Source: Nitriliruptoraceae bacterium (lineage in GTDB: Bacteria > Actinomycetota > Nitriliruptoria > Nitriliruptorales > Nitriliruptoraceae). From it: DNA of 7,549 bases. The notes beneath the pieces are model-generated. The model did no database searches, had not been told where the DNA came from, and was given only the letters and a program-made list of their open reading frames with translations. The translations under genes and the position numbers were made by a program. This document shows, piece by piece, positions 1-6,654 of this stretch (position 1 is its first letter; each line of letters opens with the position of its first letter). The stretch is from NCBI GenBank assembly GCA_007120565.1, contig SKNK01000524.1, positions 1-7,549 on the forward strand. The letters run 5' to 3'.

Positions 1-860
1 CGGTCGGGGTGGAAGGCTTCGAACTCGTCGAGCTTCTCGCCGACGGACGCGAACTTGATCGGCTTGCCGGTTACCTCGCGGACCGAGAGTGCGGCACCTC
101 CACGAGCATCACCGTCGAGCTTGGACAGGATCACCCCGTCGAAGCCGACCCCATCCTGGAAGGCCTTGGCGACGTTGACCGCCTCTTGGCCGATCATCGC
201 ATCGATCACGAACAGCGTCTCGGACGCGTCGACCGCCTCACGGATGTCGCGGGCCTGCTTCAGCAGTTCGTCGTCGATGGAGAGTCGGCCGGCGGTGTCG
301 ACGATCACCACGTCGCAGCCGGTCTCGCGCGCCTTGTCCAGCGACTCGCGGGCGACCGGGACCGGATCGCCGGAGGTCGCCGGTGCGTAGACGTGGACGC
401 CGGCCTTCTTCGCGTTGACCTTGAGCTGCTCGACGGCGGCAGGACGCTGCAGGTCACAGGCCACGAGCATCGGGTTCTTGCCCTTGCTCTTCAGGTGCAT
501 GGCGAGCTTGCCAGCGGCGGTGGTCTTCCCCGATCCCTGCAGGCCGGCCAACATGATCACGGCGGGCTTACCGGTCAGGTTCAGTCCCTCGGCGGGGCCT
601 CCGAAGGCGCGTTCGAGCTCGTCGCTGACCGCCTTGATGACCTGTTGCGAGGGGTTGAGGGCCTTGGAGACCTCCTCGCCGACCAACTGCTCGCGCAGCC
701 GCTCGATCATGCCCTTGACGACCTTGAAGTTGACGTCGGCCTCGAGCAAGGCGAGGCGGATCTCCTTCAGGGTCGCGTCGACGGTCTTCTCATCGAGGCG
801 GCCACGGCCCTTCACGCGGTCAAGGGCCGACTCGAGCTTGTCGCTGAGCTGGTCGAACAC
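1..860 (-). CDS. ffh: Signal recognition particle GTPase Ffh, N and G domains (3' end beyond window)
   Basis: Ffh binds signal peptides of nascent membrane proteins as they leave the ribosome. With SRP RNA and FtsY it delivers them to the translocon through paired GTP hydrolysis. I translated 286 residues from a GTG start. An N-domain helical bundle fills about residues 1-95. The G domain follows, with the P-loop GLQGSGKTT (106-114), DLQRPAA (136-142), DTAGR (188-192) and SKLDGDARGG (246-255). The frame is still open at base 1, inside the EAFHPD segment near the end of the G domain. The methionine-rich M domain that binds signal peptide and SRP RNA is therefore outside the window. The start is supported by an AGGA at 867-870, six bases upstream, and by alignment with the usual N-terminus (MFDxLSxKL). 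The G4-type motif has Ser rather than the commoner Thr before KLDG, a mild variation. ftsY ends 107 bases upstream on the same strand, so the SRP GTPase and its receptor are neighbours. Confidence 0.97.
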   Translation of the reverse strand, partial: MFDQLSDKLESALDRVKGRGRLDEKTVDATLKEIRLALLEADVNFKVVKGMIERLREQLVGEEVSKALNPSQQVIKAVSDELERAFGGPAEGLNLTGKPAVIMLAGLQGSGKTTAAGKLAMHLKSKGKNPMLVACDLQRPAAVEQLKVNAKKAGVHVYAPATSGDPVPVARESLDKARETGCDVVIVDTAGRLSIDDELLKQARDIREAVDASETLFVIDAMIGQEAVNVAKAFQDGVGFDGVILSKLDGDARGGAALSVREVTGKPIKFASVGEKLDEFEAFHPD

Positions 861-967
861 GGGCGTTCCTGGGGACGAGGAGCAGGGCGTTGGCCCGCGA
901 GCGTAGCGGCCGGCGTGGTGTTGGCCGGTTGCCGGAAGGACAGCTGGGTTCCAGCGGCCCGGACGGG

Positions 968-2167
968 CTACGCCTCGCCGGCGACGTCCCCGAACAGTCC
1001 CTCGACGAACAGCTCCGGGTCGAAGGGCGCGAGGTCGTCGATCCCCTCGCCCAGACCAACGAACTTGACCGGCAACCCGAGCTCGCGTTGTACCGCGACG
1101 ACGATCCCGCCCTTCGACGACCCATCGAGCTTGGTGAGCAGGATGCCGCTCACCTCGACCGCGTCGAGGAAGGCTCGAGCCTGGGAGATCCCGTTCTGTC
1201 CGGTCGTGGCGTCGAGGACGAGCAGGGTCTCCTCGAGCGGGCCCGCCTGCTTCTCCAGTACCCGCTTGACCTTGCCGAGCTCATCCATCAGCTCACGCTT
1301 GTTCTGCAACCGACCAGCGGTGTCCACGATCAGCAGGTCGGCGTCTCGACTGGTCGCCGCGTCGTAGGCCTCGTAGGCAACCGACGCGGGGTCGGCGCCT
1401 TCCTCCTTGCGCACCAGGTAGGCGCCCGTGCGCTCCGCCCAGATCCCCAACTGTTCGGCAGCCGCGGCCCGGAACGTGTCGGCCGCGGCCAGAACGACAC
1501 CGGCGCCATCACGCTGTTCGACCGCGGCCAACTTGCCGATCGAGGTGGTCTTGCCGGTGCCGTTCACACCGGTGACCAGCCACACCGTCGGCCCATCGTC
1601 CGTCGCTCGCGCCAGGGATCGGTCGGCGGTCCCGAGCACCGAACGCAGCTCCTGCTTGAGCAGGTCGAGGACCTCATCCGCAGTGGTCGCCCCCTCGACG
1701 CGGCTGCGGCGACGCAGCTCTTCGACGATCTCCATCGTCGCGGTGACACCGACGTCCGCGGTGATCAAGGCCTCTTCGAGCCCTTCCCAGGCTGTCTCGT
1801 CCACTCCTCGGCCGAACAGGTCAGCGACCGACGCTCCGAGCACGTTGCGAGTACGCGAGAGGCGACGCCGGAACCGCTCCCCGAGCGCGAGCGGCTCCTC
1901 TTCGACCAGCTGTTCCGGGGTGTCCGGTACCTCGACCTCGGGTACCTCGACCTCCGGCGCCGCGGTGTCGGCCTCCAGTGTGGCCGTGGTGGTGCCTCCG
2001 CCATCGTCACCCTGGTCGAGCCCCTCTTGAGATCGGCTGCCGGCGTCGGACCCTGACGTGTCGCTTCGAGCGCGGCCGAGGGCGATGACCATCGCCAGGA
2101 CCACCACGAGCACGACCACCACCACGAGCAAGGTGACCGGCGGTAAGGACTGCAGGGCTTCCAGCAC
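968..2167 (-). CDS. ftsY: Signal recognition particle receptor FtsY, membrane-anchored form
   Basis: FtsY is the SRP receptor GTPase that docks Ffh-ribosome complexes at the membrane. The predicted protein has 399 residues. A valine-rich hydrophobic stretch at 10-30 (LLVVVVVLVVVLAMVIAL) looks like one transmembrane helix, as known for actinobacterial FtsY. A short acidic, disordered-looking linker (about 32-95) follows and includes a tandem EVEVP repeat. The N domain runs about 96-185 and the G domain after it. Visible G-domain motifs are GVNGTGKTT (200-208), DTFRAAAAEQL (230-240), DTAGR (282-286), TKLDGSSKGG (345-354) and GLGEGIDDLAPF (371-382). All GTPase motifs are intact. I chose the GTG at 2167 because GAAAGG sits ten bases upstream (2178-2183) and because it puts the hydrophobic helix at the N-terminus. 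A longer in-frame start at 2365 would run 170 bases into smc and add residues that do not look like FtsY. The gap to smc is 28 bases, so co-transcription is likely. Confidence 0.96.
   Translation of the reverse strand: MLEALQSLPPVTLLVVVVVLVVVLAMVIALGRARSDTSGSDAGSRSQEGLDQGDDGGGTTTATLEADTAAPEVEVPEVEVPDTPEQLVEEEPLALGERFRRRLSRTRNVLGASVADLFGRGVDETAWEGLEEALITADVGVTATMEIVEELRRRSRVEGATTADEVLDLLKQELRSVLGTADRSLARATDDGPTVWLVTGVNGTGKTTSIGKLAAVEQRDGAGVVLAAADTFRAAAAEQLGIWAERTGAYLVRKEEGADPASVAYEAYDAATSRDADLLIVDTAGRLQNKRELMDELGKVKRVLEKQAGPLEETLLVLDATTGQNGISQARAFLDAVEVSGILLTKLDGSSKGGIVVAVQRELGLPVKFVGLGEGIDDLAPFDPELFVEGLFGDVAGEA
1926..1955. repeat. 15-base tandem duplication inside the FtsY acidic linker
   Basis: Two adjacent 15-base units (1926-1940 and 1941-1955) are identical except for the last base. 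On the coding strand they encode the doubled peptide EVEVP-EVEVP in the FtsY linker (about residues 72-81). The unit is a multiple of three, so the reading frame is preserved. It lies in the region expected to tolerate length change, which fits a recent slippage duplication. Confidence 0.85.
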
Positions 2168-2177
2168 GGGAGCGGAA

Positions 2178-2183
2178 CCTTTC
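2178..2183 (-). promoter_or_regulatory. Ribosome binding site of ftsY
   Basis: GAAAGG on the coding strand lies ten bases before the GTG at 2167 and within the 28-base smc-ftsY gap. It supports the short, membrane-anchored start of FtsY over any start inside smc. The match to the anti-SD sequence is moderate and the spacing slightly long. Confidence 0.6.
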
Positions 2184-2195
2184 AGGTGGACGGGG

Positions 2196-5100
2196 TCAGC
2201 CGACCGGGGAGGGCTCGTCGAGCGCCTCGGTCGGTGCATCGCTGGCACGACCTTCCAAGGCGTCGTGGGTCTGTCCCGCGTTCGCGTCGGCGGTGGGTGC
2301 TCCATCCTCACGGAGGCGCTCAGCGACCACCTTGGTGACCGCATCAGGCCCCATCGTGACCCCATAGAGCACGTCGGCGATCTCCATCGATCGCTTCTGG
2401 TGGGTCACCATGATGATCTGTGCATGGCCTCGGAAGGACCGGATCACCTTGAGGAGTCGCTGCAGGTTGACGTCGTCGAGGGCGGCGTCGACCTCGTCGA
2501 GGACGTAGAAGGGCGAGGGGCGAGCTCGGAAGATCGCGAACACGAAGGCGAGCACCGTCAGGGATCGTTCCCCGCCCGAGAGCAGAGAGAGACGCGTCAC
2601 CTTCTTGCCGGGCGGACGTGCCTCGACATCGATGCCGGCGGTCAGCAGATCGTCATCGTCGCCGGTGAGCACCAACCGTCCGTGCCCGCCAGGGAACACC
2701 GTGGAGAAGGTCAGCTCGAACTCGCGTGCAACGTCGTCGAAGGCCGCCTTGAAGACCTCACGGATCCGGTCATCGACGGCAACCACGACCTCGGCGAGGT
2801 CGCGCTTCGAGCGACGCAGGTCGTCGAGTTGATCGGAGAGGAAGGCATGGCGTTCCTCGAGCGCCTTGAACTCCTCGAGGGCGAGCGGGTTGACCCGACC
2901 GAGCAGGCCGATCTTGCGGACGAGGACGTCTTCGCGTTCCGTCAGCTGATCCTGGTCGTAGGAGCCAGCGTCCGGGTGCTCAGCGCGGATGTCCTCCGGG
3001 CTCAGGGACAGCTCGGTGCGGATCCGACGTGTGAGACCCTCCAGACGGGAAGCCACCTCGGCACGTTTGAGATCGGCGGCGTGACGCCGCTCCCGTAGCT
3101 CGTCCAGTTCACCGGCCACCTCGGTGAGCACGTCGCGCGCCTCGGCGAGTTGTTCGCGTCGACGGGCGTGGCGCTGTTGGAGTTCGTCGCGCTGCGTCGC
3201 GGCCTGCTCGATCGTCCGTTCCAGTTCCTCGATCGCGGAGCGAGCGACCACGGCCAGCTCACCACACCGCTCGATCCCGCGACGACGCGCCTCCCGCCGA
3301 CGGGCAGCTTCCTGCAGGGCCGCTTCGACCTCGTCGGCCTCACGATGCAGTTCCTGCTCCTGCAGCTCGAGGTGACGGACCTGCTCGGTCGTCCGCTCCA
3401 GCTTGACCCGCGCCTCGAGCTCCCGTTCGCGGGCCGCCTCGACCGTCTCGTCGAGCTCCACGGCGATCAGATCCGGGCCCTCGTCCTCCCCCGCGGAGGT
3501 GTCCTCCTGCGGACCGCGGCCGTTCAGTTCCGAGAGGGCGGCGCGATCGCGCTCGAGCACGCCATCGAGTTCCGTCTGCTGGCCGGCAACGACCTCTCGT
3601 TGGGTCGTCAGCGAGTGCAGTTCCTTGTTCAGACGCGCCAGACGCTCCGCGGCGCCGGTGATCCGGGCGTCGGACTCGTTGATGCGTTCGGTCGCCTCAC
3701 CGAGGGCTTCCTTCGCACGAGCCAGATCCTGATCCGCGATCGCTCGATCGGCCGTGACCTTCTCGAGCTCGGCGGCCAACTCGTCGGCGCGGGCGGAAGC
3801 CTGGTCCGCGGCGGTCGCGGTCGCAACGGCGGAGCGCTCGAGCGATCCGCCAGCCTGGTACCCGTGCGGCCCAGCGAGGTCCCCCGCCGCGGTGACGAAG
3901 GTGAGATCGGGGTCACGGCCGTGCAGGAGCACCGCGGTGTCCCAGTCCGCGACGACGTAGGTGCTACGCAGTCGGCTGCGCAGGGCGGTGACGATCCCCT
4001 CCGCCGAAGGTGAGCCTCCTGCGGGCTCGAGCAGATCAGCGACCGGGTTCGCTCCGGCGGTCGCCAGGCGCTCAAGCGTCTCGTCATCCGGCGTCGCCAT
4101 GTGGCGGTCATCGTGGCGTGCCGCGAGGACGATGGCACGTCCCCCCTCGACCTCACGGAGCCACGCGACGGCGCGTCGAGCGCGCTCGGGGGTGGTGACG
4201 ACAACAGCCTCGCCGAGCCTGCCCAGCGCCGCCGCGACCGCTGCTTCCTGCCCGCCGGTGACCCGCACATGGTCGGCCACCGGACCGAGGATCCCCTCGA
4301 GGTCACCTTCCAGCAACGCCGAGGTACCACCGTCGGTCTCGGCGAGGGCGGCACGCAGGGCTTCGGCTCGCGCAGCTTGGGACGAACGCTCTGCGTCCAG
4401 GTCGCGAGCACGTGCGGCGAGCTCCTCGACCCGCGCCGAGTGCTCGGCGACCTCGGCCTCGGCCGCCTCGAGCGCGGAGGTGAGATCCACCTCGCTGACG
4501 TCGAGGCGGTGGATCTCCTCCTGGACCTTCGCGACGTCCTGCTCGGCTTCCTTCGTGCGACTGTCGAGGCTGGACAGCGTGGAGCTGACACGACCCAACT
4601 CGGCTTCCGCCGAGGCGATGGCACCCCGCAGCGCCGACACCTCACCTTCCCACCGAAGGACCCGTTCCCGCTGCTCAGCCCGGCGCCGACGTTCAGCCTG
4701 CAAGCGCTGCTCGTGGGTGCGCCGTTCCTGCTCCGCTTCACGGCGCGCCGCAGCGGCCTCTTCGAGGCGTTGACGGTCCTGTTCGCGAGCCTCTGCGCGC
4801 TCGCCGCGTTCCTCTGCGACACGTTCGGCTTGGGCACGCAGCTCCGCGGGCGGTCGGCCGGCCAGGGGTTCCTCGACGTACTCGACGAGGTGGCGGCGCT
4901 TGGCTTCGATCAGATCACTGGTGCCACGCAGCCGCTCCGCGAGGGAGGTCAGGCCGTAGACCCCGGCCTGGGCGCGATCCACGGTCGGCCCGAGTTCGGC
5001 GAGCTCAGCCTCGAGCTGATCGACGCGGCCCTGGGCGGCGTCGCGTCGTGCCTCGACGTCCGAGAGCTTGGAGCTGGTCCGGTCTTCGTCCCGACCTTGC

Positions 5101-5858
5101 GCGTTCGCCTGTTCGGTCAATCGATGCAACTCGAGGGCCGCGATCTTGACGGCGACCTCACGCAACTCGGCCTGGAGGGCGGCGTGCCGGTCAGCGGCCT
5201 CCGCCTGCCGCTCGAGTGGACGCAGTTGGCGGCGGAGCTCGCGGAGGACGGTCCGCAGCTTCTCGATGTGTCCATCGACCTGTTCGAGCTTGCGCAGGGC
5301 GCGTTCGCGACGCCGGCGGTGCTTGAGGATCCCCGCGGCTTCCTCGATGTAGCGGCGACGTTCCTCGGGCTTGGCGTTGAGGATCTCGTCGAGCTGTCCC
5401 TGTCCAACCACGGTGTGGAGCTCGCGGCCAAGGCCGGTGTCCGACAGCAGTTCCTGCACGTCGAGCGCCCGGACCTCCTCGCCGTTGATCTGGTAGGAGG
5501 TCTCGCCGTCGGCATGGATCGTTCGGGCGACACGCACCTCGCTGAACTGGGCCGCACTGTGAGCCGTTCCCAGTCCGCTTGCGGTCAGCTGCCCTTCGGA
5601 GTTGTCGATGACGATCTCGACGTGAGCGCGGCCAGCAGCGTTGCGGCTGGGCGAGCCGGCGAAGATGACGTCCGACATCGAGCCGCCGCGCACCTTCTTG
5701 GCGGAGTGCGTCCCCAGGACCCAGGACAGCGCATCGACGACGTTGGACTTGCCGGACCCGTTGGGACCAACGATCACCGTGATCCCTGGCTCGACCTCCA
5801 GGGCGGTCCGCTCAGCGAAGGACTTGAAGCCACGCATCGACAGAGACCTGAGGAACAC
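2196..5858 (-). CDS. smc: Chromosome segregation/condensation ATPase SMC
   Basis: SMC dimers entrap DNA and, with ScpA and ScpB (not in this window), organise and separate replicated chromosomes. The predicted 1220 residues fit bacterial SMC (usually about 1150-1220). The N-terminal head has Walker A GPNGSGKS (31-38), a Q-loop within VVGQGQLDEIL (150-160) and the EEAAGI segment (172-177). A long charged coiled coil follows (about 180-505), then a hinge domain (about 510-675, ending in a glycine-rich QAGGS) and a returning coiled coil to about 985. The C-terminal head carries the signature LSGGER (1093-1098), Walker B FYVLDE (1117-1122), a D-loop ALDD and the switch histidine in VTHQ. The last 40 or so residues are acidic and probably disordered. 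I start at the GTG at 5858 because it gives the family-typical VFLRSLSMRGFKSF start and has GGAGG just upstream. An ATG at 5879 would add MRACGGS and lacks a ribosome binding site. No frameshift or missing catalytic residue was found. Confidence 0.98.
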   Translation of the reverse strand: MFLRSLSMRGFKSFAERTALEVEPGITVIVGPNGSGKSNVVDALSWVLGTHSAKKVRGGSMSDVIFAGSPSRNAAGRAHVEIVIDNSEGQLTASGLGTAHSAAQFSEVRVARTIHADGETSYQINGEEVRALDVQELLSDTGLGRELHTVVGQGQLDEILNAKPEERRRYIEEAAGILKHRRRRERALRKLEQVDGHIEKLRTVLRELRRQLRPLERQAEAADRHAALQAELREVAVKIAALELHRLTEQANAQGRDEDRTSSKLSDVEARRDAAQGRVDQLEAELAELGPTVDRAQAGVYGLTSLAERLRGTSDLIEAKRRHLVEYVEEPLAGRPPAELRAQAERVAEERGERAEAREQDRQRLEEAAAARREAEQERRTHEQRLQAERRRRAEQRERVLRWEGEVSALRGAIASAEAELGRVSSTLSSLDSRTKEAEQDVAKVQEEIHRLDVSEVDLTSALEAAEAEVAEHSARVEELAARARDLDAERSSQAARAEALRAALAETDGGTSALLEGDLEGILGPVADHVRVTGGQEAAVAAALGRLGEAVVVTTPERARRAVAWLREVEGGRAIVLAARHDDRHMATPDDETLERLATAGANPVADLLEPAGGSPSAEGIVTALRSRLRSTYVVADWDTAVLLHGRDPDLTFVTAAGDLAGPHGYQAGGSLERSAVATATAADQASARADELAAELEKVTADRAIADQDLARAKEALGEATERINESDARITGAAERLARLNKELHSLTTQREVVAGQQTELDGVLERDRAALSELNGRGPQEDTSAGEDEGPDLIAVELDETVEAARERELEARVKLERTTEQVRHLELQEQELHREADEVEAALQEAARRREARRRGIERCGELAVVARSAIEELERTIEQAATQRDELQQRHARRREQLAEARDVLTEVAGELDELRERRHAADLKRAEVASRLEGLTRRIRTELSLSPEDIRAEHPDAGSYDQDQLTEREDVLVRKIGLLGRVNPLALEEFKALEERHAFLSDQLDDLRRSKRDLAEVVVAVDDRIREVFKAAFDDVAREFELTFSTVFPGGHGRLVLTGDDDDLLTAGIDVEARPPGKKVTRLSLLSGGERSLTVLAFVFAIFRARPSPFYVLDEVDAALDDVNLQRLLKVIRSFRGHAQIIMVTHQKRSMEIADVLYGVTMGPDAVTKVVAERLREDGAPTADANAGQTHDALEGRASDAPTEALDEPSPVG

Positions 5859-5862
5859 ACTG

Positions 5863-5867
5863 CCTCC
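5863..5867 (-). promoter_or_regulatory. Ribosome binding site deciding the smc start
   Basis: GGAGG on the coding strand ends four bases before the GTG at 5858. The spacing is short, but it is the only strong purine-rich site nearby. It lies downstream of the alternative ATG at 5879, so it argues for the GTG start. Confidence 0.6.
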
Positions 5868-5912
5868 ACAGGCGCGCATGGCGCATCGACGACGGGACTC
5901 ACAACGACCGGC

Positions 5913-5940
5913 AGCCTAGCGATGTCACGCGGATGCTCCA
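5913..5940 (-). promoter_or_regulatory. Possible promoter of smc
   Basis: On the coding strand a TAGGCT hexamer (5918-5913) fits the actinobacterial -10 pattern TAnnnT. Sixteen bases upstream is TGGAGC (5940-5935), three of six matches to TTGACA. Transcription from here would start about 45-50 bases before the smc GTG, in the 91-base gap after the small coiled-coil gene. The evidence is a motif match only, and such matches occur by chance. Confidence 0.25.
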
Positions 5941-5949
5941 CGCGACCTC

Positions 5950-6123
5950 TCAGCTATGGGCCGGGGTCCGCTCGTCACTGGGCAGATCGCGCTCATCCTG
6001 GGCGGCTTGGGCTTCGGCCAGCGCGCGCTCAAGCTCCGCGACACGTTGACGCAACACCCGAACCTCGTCGAGCAGACGCAGGCTGGATGGCGCGGCGTGG
6101 GTGCCCATCAGGGCCTTGCCCAT
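5950..6123 (-). CDS. Small hypothetical coiled-coil protein (57 aa)
   Basis: I do not recognise this protein. It has 57 residues. The core from about residue 15 to 43 is a strong coiled coil: L17, V21, L24, V28, L31, L35 and A38 follow regular 4-3 heptad spacing, with Arg and Glu in most flanking positions. The first 14 residues (MGKALMGTHAAPSS) and the last 15, acidic then polar, look unstructured. There is no signal peptide, membrane segment or cysteine. The ATG at 6123 is preceded by a clear GGAGG seven bases upstream. A longer in-frame start at 6225 has poor context and adds low-complexity sequence. The gene sits alone between acyP (252 bases away) and smc (91 bases), all on one strand. 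A dimeric scaffold or regulator is conceivable, but no function can be assigned. The ribosome binding site and heptads argue that it is real; its small size keeps that uncertain. Confidence 0.65.
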   Translation of the reverse strand: MGKALMGTHAAPSSLRLLDEVRVLRQRVAELERALAEAQAAQDERDLPSDERTPAHS

Positions 6124-6130
6124 CCTCGTT

Positions 6131-6135
6131 CCTCC
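6131..6135 (-). promoter_or_regulatory. Ribosome binding site of the small coiled-coil gene
   Basis: GGAGG on the coding strand lies seven bases before the ATG at 6123, close to optimal spacing. It is the main evidence that the 57-codon frame is translated and that translation starts there rather than at 6225. Confidence 0.6.
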
Positions 6136-6176
6136 AGGGGTATCGATGCCACTCGTCAGGCGAGCCGGTGTGGGAG

Positions 6177-6196
6177 GTTCCCGCCAACTGGCGAAC
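6177..6196 (-). other. Imperfect hairpin in the leader of the small coiled-coil gene
   Basis: On either strand CGCC and GGCG (6182-6193) pair around a four-base loop, extended by GTT/AAC across a two-base bulge (6177-6196). It lies about 55 bases upstream of the ATG at 6123. It may form in the mRNA leader, but a stem this short is common in DNA of this composition. Confidence 0.2.
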
Positions 6197-6213
6197 GGTG
6201 CACCAGGACTACA

Positions 6214-6230
6214 GGCGGTGCGCAACCGCC
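6214..6230 (-). other. Perfect 6-bp hairpin in the acyP to small-gene gap
   Basis: GGCGGT (6214-6219) and ACCGCC (6225-6230) are perfect inverted copies around a five-base loop. No T-run follows on either strand, so it is not a classical intrinsic terminator. It lies downstream of the promoter-like element at 6247-6276 and so would be in the 5' leader of the small coiled-coil mRNA if that promoter is real. Confidence 0.3.
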
Positions 6231-6246
6231 AGGTTCCGACCCTTCG

Positions 6247-6276
6247 AGCCTACAGCAGCGCTCACGAGGCCGTCCA
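6247..6276 (-). promoter_or_regulatory. Possible promoter of the small coiled-coil gene
   Basis: On the coding strand TGGACG (6276-6271, four of six matches to TTGACA) is followed after 18 bases by TAGGCT (6252-6247), which fits TAnnnT. The same -10 hexamer occurs in the candidate element upstream of smc. Initiation here would give a leader of about 115 bases containing the hairpins at 6214-6230 and 6177-6196. No experimental or comparative support is available from the sequence. Confidence 0.3.
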
Positions 6277-6282
6277 GGCGGA

Positions 6283-6304
6283 AGGTCCCACGGGCACGGG
6301 ACCT
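6283..6304 (-). terminator. Possible terminator hairpin downstream of acyP
   Basis: A perfect seven-base-pair stem (AGGTCCC at 6283-6289 with GGGACCT at 6298-6304) encloses an eight-base loop. It lies about 70 bases after the acyP stop and just before the promoter-like element at 6247-6276. There is no T-run. Actinobacteria are often credited with such U-poor terminators, but this could equally be an mRNA structure of another kind. Confidence 0.35.
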
Positions 6305-6352
6305 CCGGCGCACCAGCGATGCACCGGATCGGGGTTCGAAGGCGGTGGCCCC

Positions 6353-6367
6353 GGAACCGGCGGTTCC
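6353..6367 (-). terminator. Possible hairpin terminator immediately after acyP
   Basis: GGAACC (6353-6358) and GGTTCC (6362-6367) form a perfect six-base-pair stem with a three-base loop. It begins eight bases after the acyP stop codon on the coding strand. No T-run follows. Its position fits transcript termination or 3'-end protection of the mutM-acyP mRNA, but the call rests on the stem alone. Confidence 0.35.
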
Positions 6368-6375
6368 CGCGAAGA

Positions 6376-6654
6376 TCAGCGCACCTCGAAGCGCTCGTAG
6401 CCCTCGGGTTGCACCGACCCCGACTCGATGTGGTCGACCTCGGCGGCGGGTGGGCCACCGGTGACCATCCAGGCCTCCACGGTCTCGACCGCGTCAGGAG
6501 GGCCTTCGAGCCAGGCGACCACCGCGCCGTCATCGCGGTTGGCGACCCAGCCGGTGACCCCCTGTTCCTGAGCGACACGACGGGTAGACGCGCGGAAGAA
6601 CACGCCCTGGACGTGCCCGTGCACCGTCACCCTGCGCGCGACCTTCGTGCCCAT
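6376..6654 (-). CDS. acyP: Acylphosphatase
   Basis: Acylphosphatases are small cytoplasmic enzymes that hydrolyse carboxyl-phosphate anhydrides such as acetyl phosphate or 1,3-bisphosphoglycerate. The predicted 92 residues match the usual family length (about 90-100). The phosphate-binding motif GHVQGVFFR (13-21) ends in the catalytic Arg21, and GWVANRDDG (35-43) supplies the catalytic Asn39. The C-terminus GYERFEVR is the typical last strand. His replaces the common Arg in GRVQGV, a change outside the two catalytic residues. The ATG at 6654 shares its A with the TGA of the upstream MutM-like gene (TGATG). No clear ribosome binding site precedes it, so translation probably depends on ribosomes finishing the upstream gene. 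An in-frame start at 6729 would overlap that gene by 75 bases and is unlikely. Gene order between mutM and smc is typical of Actinomycetota. Confidence 0.94.
   Translation of the reverse strand: MGTKVARRVTVHGHVQGVFFRASTRRVAQEQGVTGWVANRDDGAVVAWLEGPPDAVETVEAWMVTGGPPAAEVDHIESGSVQPEGYERFEVR

Noticed and set aside
923..955. SRP RNA-like tip (GCCGGAAGGACAGC) on the plus strand in the ftsY-ffh gap, suggestive beside ffh
   Set aside because: Only the CCGGAAGG core resembles SRP RNA helix 8. The conserved internal loop partners are missing, the outer stem does not pair, and it lies on the opposite strand. This looks like chance similarity.
861..967. Short stems (for example GCTGG/CCAGC at 943-955) and a TACGCT hexamer (905-900) in the 107-base ftsY-ffh gap, considered as a terminator and an ffh promoter
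   Set aside because: The stems are about 5 bp with no T-run, and no -35-like hexamer lies at a proper distance from TACGCT. Nothing supports a call beyond the ffh ribosome binding site.
9..2056. Long plus-strand open frames (9-1367 and 890-2056) opposite ffh and ftsY
   Set aside because: They overlap two intact GTPase genes on the other strand and overlap each other. Their translations are the compositionally biased shadows of Ffh and FtsY codons.
6325..6350. TTCGAA-containing stretch resembling a tRNA T-loop in the acyP gap
   Set aside because: The flanking five bases do not pair on either strand, and no anticodon or acceptor stem can be drawn. Not a tRNA.
4101..6464. Very long open frame of 787 codons on the plus strand opposite smc
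   Set aside because: It lies antisense to an unmistakable full-length smc and runs on through the small gene and the acyP gap. Long antisense frames are expected in GC-rich coding DNA. The translation shows no recognisable domain.
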